From Dasyornis broadbenti (lineage: Eukaryota; Chordata; Aves; Passeriformes; Dasyornithidae), in contig VZRN01006407.1 of NCBI GenBank assembly GCA_013397935.1, positions 375,201-439,200 on the forward strand: a stretch of DNA of 64,000 nt, given 5' to 3'. How positions within the stretch are numbered: position 1 is the first letter of the stretch; each line of letters starts with the position of its first letter. This document shows positions 61,746 to 64,000 of this stretch, piece after piece. The notes under the pieces are model-generated. The model had not been told where the DNA came from and did no database searches. It saw nothing but the letters and a program-made list of their open reading frames with translations. The translations under genes and the position numbers were made by a program.

Positions 61746-64000
61746 GGGTCTGCCACTTGATATTCCATATGCACCGAGTAGATTTTTGCTTCTGGTTTTG
61801 ACAATAAATGCCATTACAAGTCTGAGAAACCTGTCTGGTTGAAAGTGTTATCAAAGTGGCACATATGAAAATTCATTTTCTAACAATCATTTTGGTAGGA
61901 ATTCCCCAACTAGCCCCCTTAAGTTACTTACAAAGTAATTTTTTATTCTCTGATATGGGGAACATTGGATTTTTCAGTGCAAATATTATAAATATTATTC
62001 TGAGTAACAGTAGAAAAATGCTTTCAAGAAGACATATTCCTTTAATCATTCTATTCCAGGTGTTTTTTCATAATATTGGTACAAAATGAAAAAAAAGCCC
62101 AAACATTCTGTACGACAGAAATTCTGAAAATATTTACCAAAATTTTTTCTTGTATGTTATTGAATTGATATAATATTAAATATTAAGTATAGAACATTTA
62201 ATGTTTATTTTTATATAAACCAGTTTATTTTATATTTGTGATACTCTACTAACATTATCAAATCAAAACCAAAGTACTTTCTTATTTTATAACAGTAATA
62301 AATAAAAAATCCCAAATAAATAAATATACCCCAGCATTGACAGATTCCTGACAAACGTTTTTGGTTTTGTAGAACTGTGTTTTCTGGTGGAAGTCGGCAT
62401 AGCTCAATAATTTTCAAGCAGTTTTAGAATTACACATAGAGGAAAACACGAGTGAGGCTGGGATTTTCAACCTCTTGTGGAAATGAAAATCATATGGATC
62501 CTATTGAAGGCTGCTGAGATTTGGGCACCATGTCCCAGAGGATCCCTTGAAAACCCTGGAAGAGTGTCTCAAGCACAGTACGTACTTGCTGCCTATTACT
62601 TGTTAAAAATAAAAAGTGTTGGAGGCACGTGTCTAGGAAGACTTCAAGCACTGTATGCTGTGTTTAACTTCTAAGGAGCTGTAGAACAATACTTTCTTTT
62701 TTAATCCTAATAGATAGATTATTCCTACAAATAGATAGTAGGAATTTCAATATATGTTATATGTTGTATGTTGATACTTTGTGATTTTTTTATACACTTG
62801 TTTCTCAAAATAAAAAAAAAAACAAAACCAACAAAGAATCAAAGACAAACAACCATCCAAATAATGTTTTAGAATTTTATTGGAACTCCATGAAATACTT
62901 TGAAATTTTATTTGAAGTTCAGAAACTGATGTTAAGTCATCAAACGAGGTTCCCTGCCTTTATATAACAGATTGCAATTCATTCTAAACTTCAGTTGTGT
63001 CTCCCTGCATACTAACTTCACAAACACAAAACTTCCCACTGCACTTTTATTCACAGGCTTGTCAATCAGGTGCTCACCGTTCCCTTAAAGTTTAAGCCTT
63101 ATTAACCTACACACTGGATTTGACTGATGATAGGCCACAACAAACAAAGAGCACCAACTCTCAGGTTCCAAATCCTGTCATCCTAGTTCAGAGGGTCCCT
63201 GCAAACCCCCTGTAAGAGATGAAAGGATCAGTCAAATGTCTGATTATTCAAACACACAGGCAATGAGGGCACATTGTGGAAAAAAAAAAGTTAGTGGAGT
63301 CCCCTGCTGATTGAGATATCTTCTAAAAAAAAAAAATAACTTGGTGCTGATCTTTGTATGCAGATAGCATTGGTTTCTAGCCCAGGTCTTCACGGGTTAT
63401 GTCAAATGCACACTGGGAACACCATGTGCAAGGTCTGGACTGAACAAATATTTGGCAAATATTGTTAAATTGAATTCACCTCATGCCAGTGTTGCCCAGC
63501 TACAATAGGAAGCCAGCATGTCAGCTACTTCAGAGGAACAGAAAAATCACCGCAATTCTGGCAAGGACAATTTTATTTAGTTCATTTTCATATGCAATTT
63601 TACAGTTTAGGGCTTCAATATAGGCATATACTTATGCCCTGATTTGGTGTATTACAGAGATTATTTTATTATGAAAATTCTGTTCATTAATGGCGTGGGC
63701 ATGTTGGTCAAATATAATTTCTGCTGACTAAGCATCACTGTATTTATAAGGATTTTCATTACTGTTAGTTAATATTAAAGAAGAGACCCCACTCAGGCAT
63801 AGGACCCTGCACATAAAAAGCAATGGTCCTTTCATGCTCTGTAAGTACAGATCTAAACAATAACTACGAACTGTAGAATGCAAAATAGAAGAGCTGAGGG
63901 AAAGAGAATGATCATGTTAATGGAGAAATCTGGAAGGTTGGATTTTTATTATTGTTATTATTTTTTAATAATAATCATTGGTCTTTAATATGAGATAAAT

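Larger units (their letters stand above)
55773..64000. other. AT-rich non-coding DNA, no gene seen
   Basis: No supported gene, RNA gene or transposon to the end of the window. Noted inside: a C/T-rich tract at about 56690-56722, 13 T at 56899-56911, an 18-bp palindrome at 58034-58051, an 8-bp inverted repeat at 59154-59171, and T16 flanked by inverted 7-mers at 61723-61752. A 153-codon minus-strand frame at 57531-57992 starts with ATG but has no domain I recognise. Confidence 0.55.

Noticed and set aside
1..64000. Bacterial-type features, CRISPR arrays, tRNA and rRNA genes
   Set aside because: The sequence is vertebrate; no spaced direct repeats of CRISPR type, no cloverleaf with A and B boxes, and no rRNA core words were seen.

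Overview
This window is vertebrate nuclear DNA, almost certainly from a bird. The evidence is at least eight fragments of CR1 LINEs, the dominant avian non-LTR retrotransposon, recognisable by their 3' ends (runs like 'CTTCCAAC...ATTCTATGATT' on either strand), and one solo LTR that I recognise from memory as an avian ERVL-like family. The rest is AT-rich, CpG-poor, and littered with short poly-A/poly-T runs, as expected for a gene desert or a very long intron. One 30-base run of N and one single N show that it is draft assembly. I cannot name the species, chromosome or neighbouring gene; a neoavian and perhaps a passerine is a guess from the LTR type.

Layout. 1-4.1 kb: unique AT-rich DNA with a decamer microsatellite. 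4.1-4.3 kb: CR1 3' fragment (+). 7.4-8.7 kb: the longest CR1 copy (-), with decayed reverse-transcriptase coding sequence. 8.7-9.3 kb: solo LTR (+) abutting that CR1. 11.0-11.5 kb: CR1 (+). 11.5-22.2 kb: unique DNA with a 37-bp tandem duplication. 22.2-23.2 kb: CR1 scrap, assembly gap and a small GC-richer island. 23.2-34.0 kb: unique DNA with a purine-rich block and a pyrimidine-rich block. 34.0-34.3 kb: CR1 (-). 34.3-47.1 kb: unique DNA containing a nearly perfect 26-bp hairpin. 47.2, 52.8 and 54.0 kb: three more CR1 ends. 54-64 kb: unique DNA with a second strong hairpin and one weak candidate exon.

No protein-coding gene, rRNA, tRNA, CRISPR array or gene-rich block could be supported. The open frames present are short (at most 154 codons), many start at TTG or GTG, they lack recognisable domains, and the ones with homology are CR1 remnants. 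I found no new biological system. The best items for a second look are the two near-perfect hairpins, the CR1/LTR junction with a repeated 12-mer, the intact LTR promoter and polyadenylation signals, and the GC-richer island near 23 kb.
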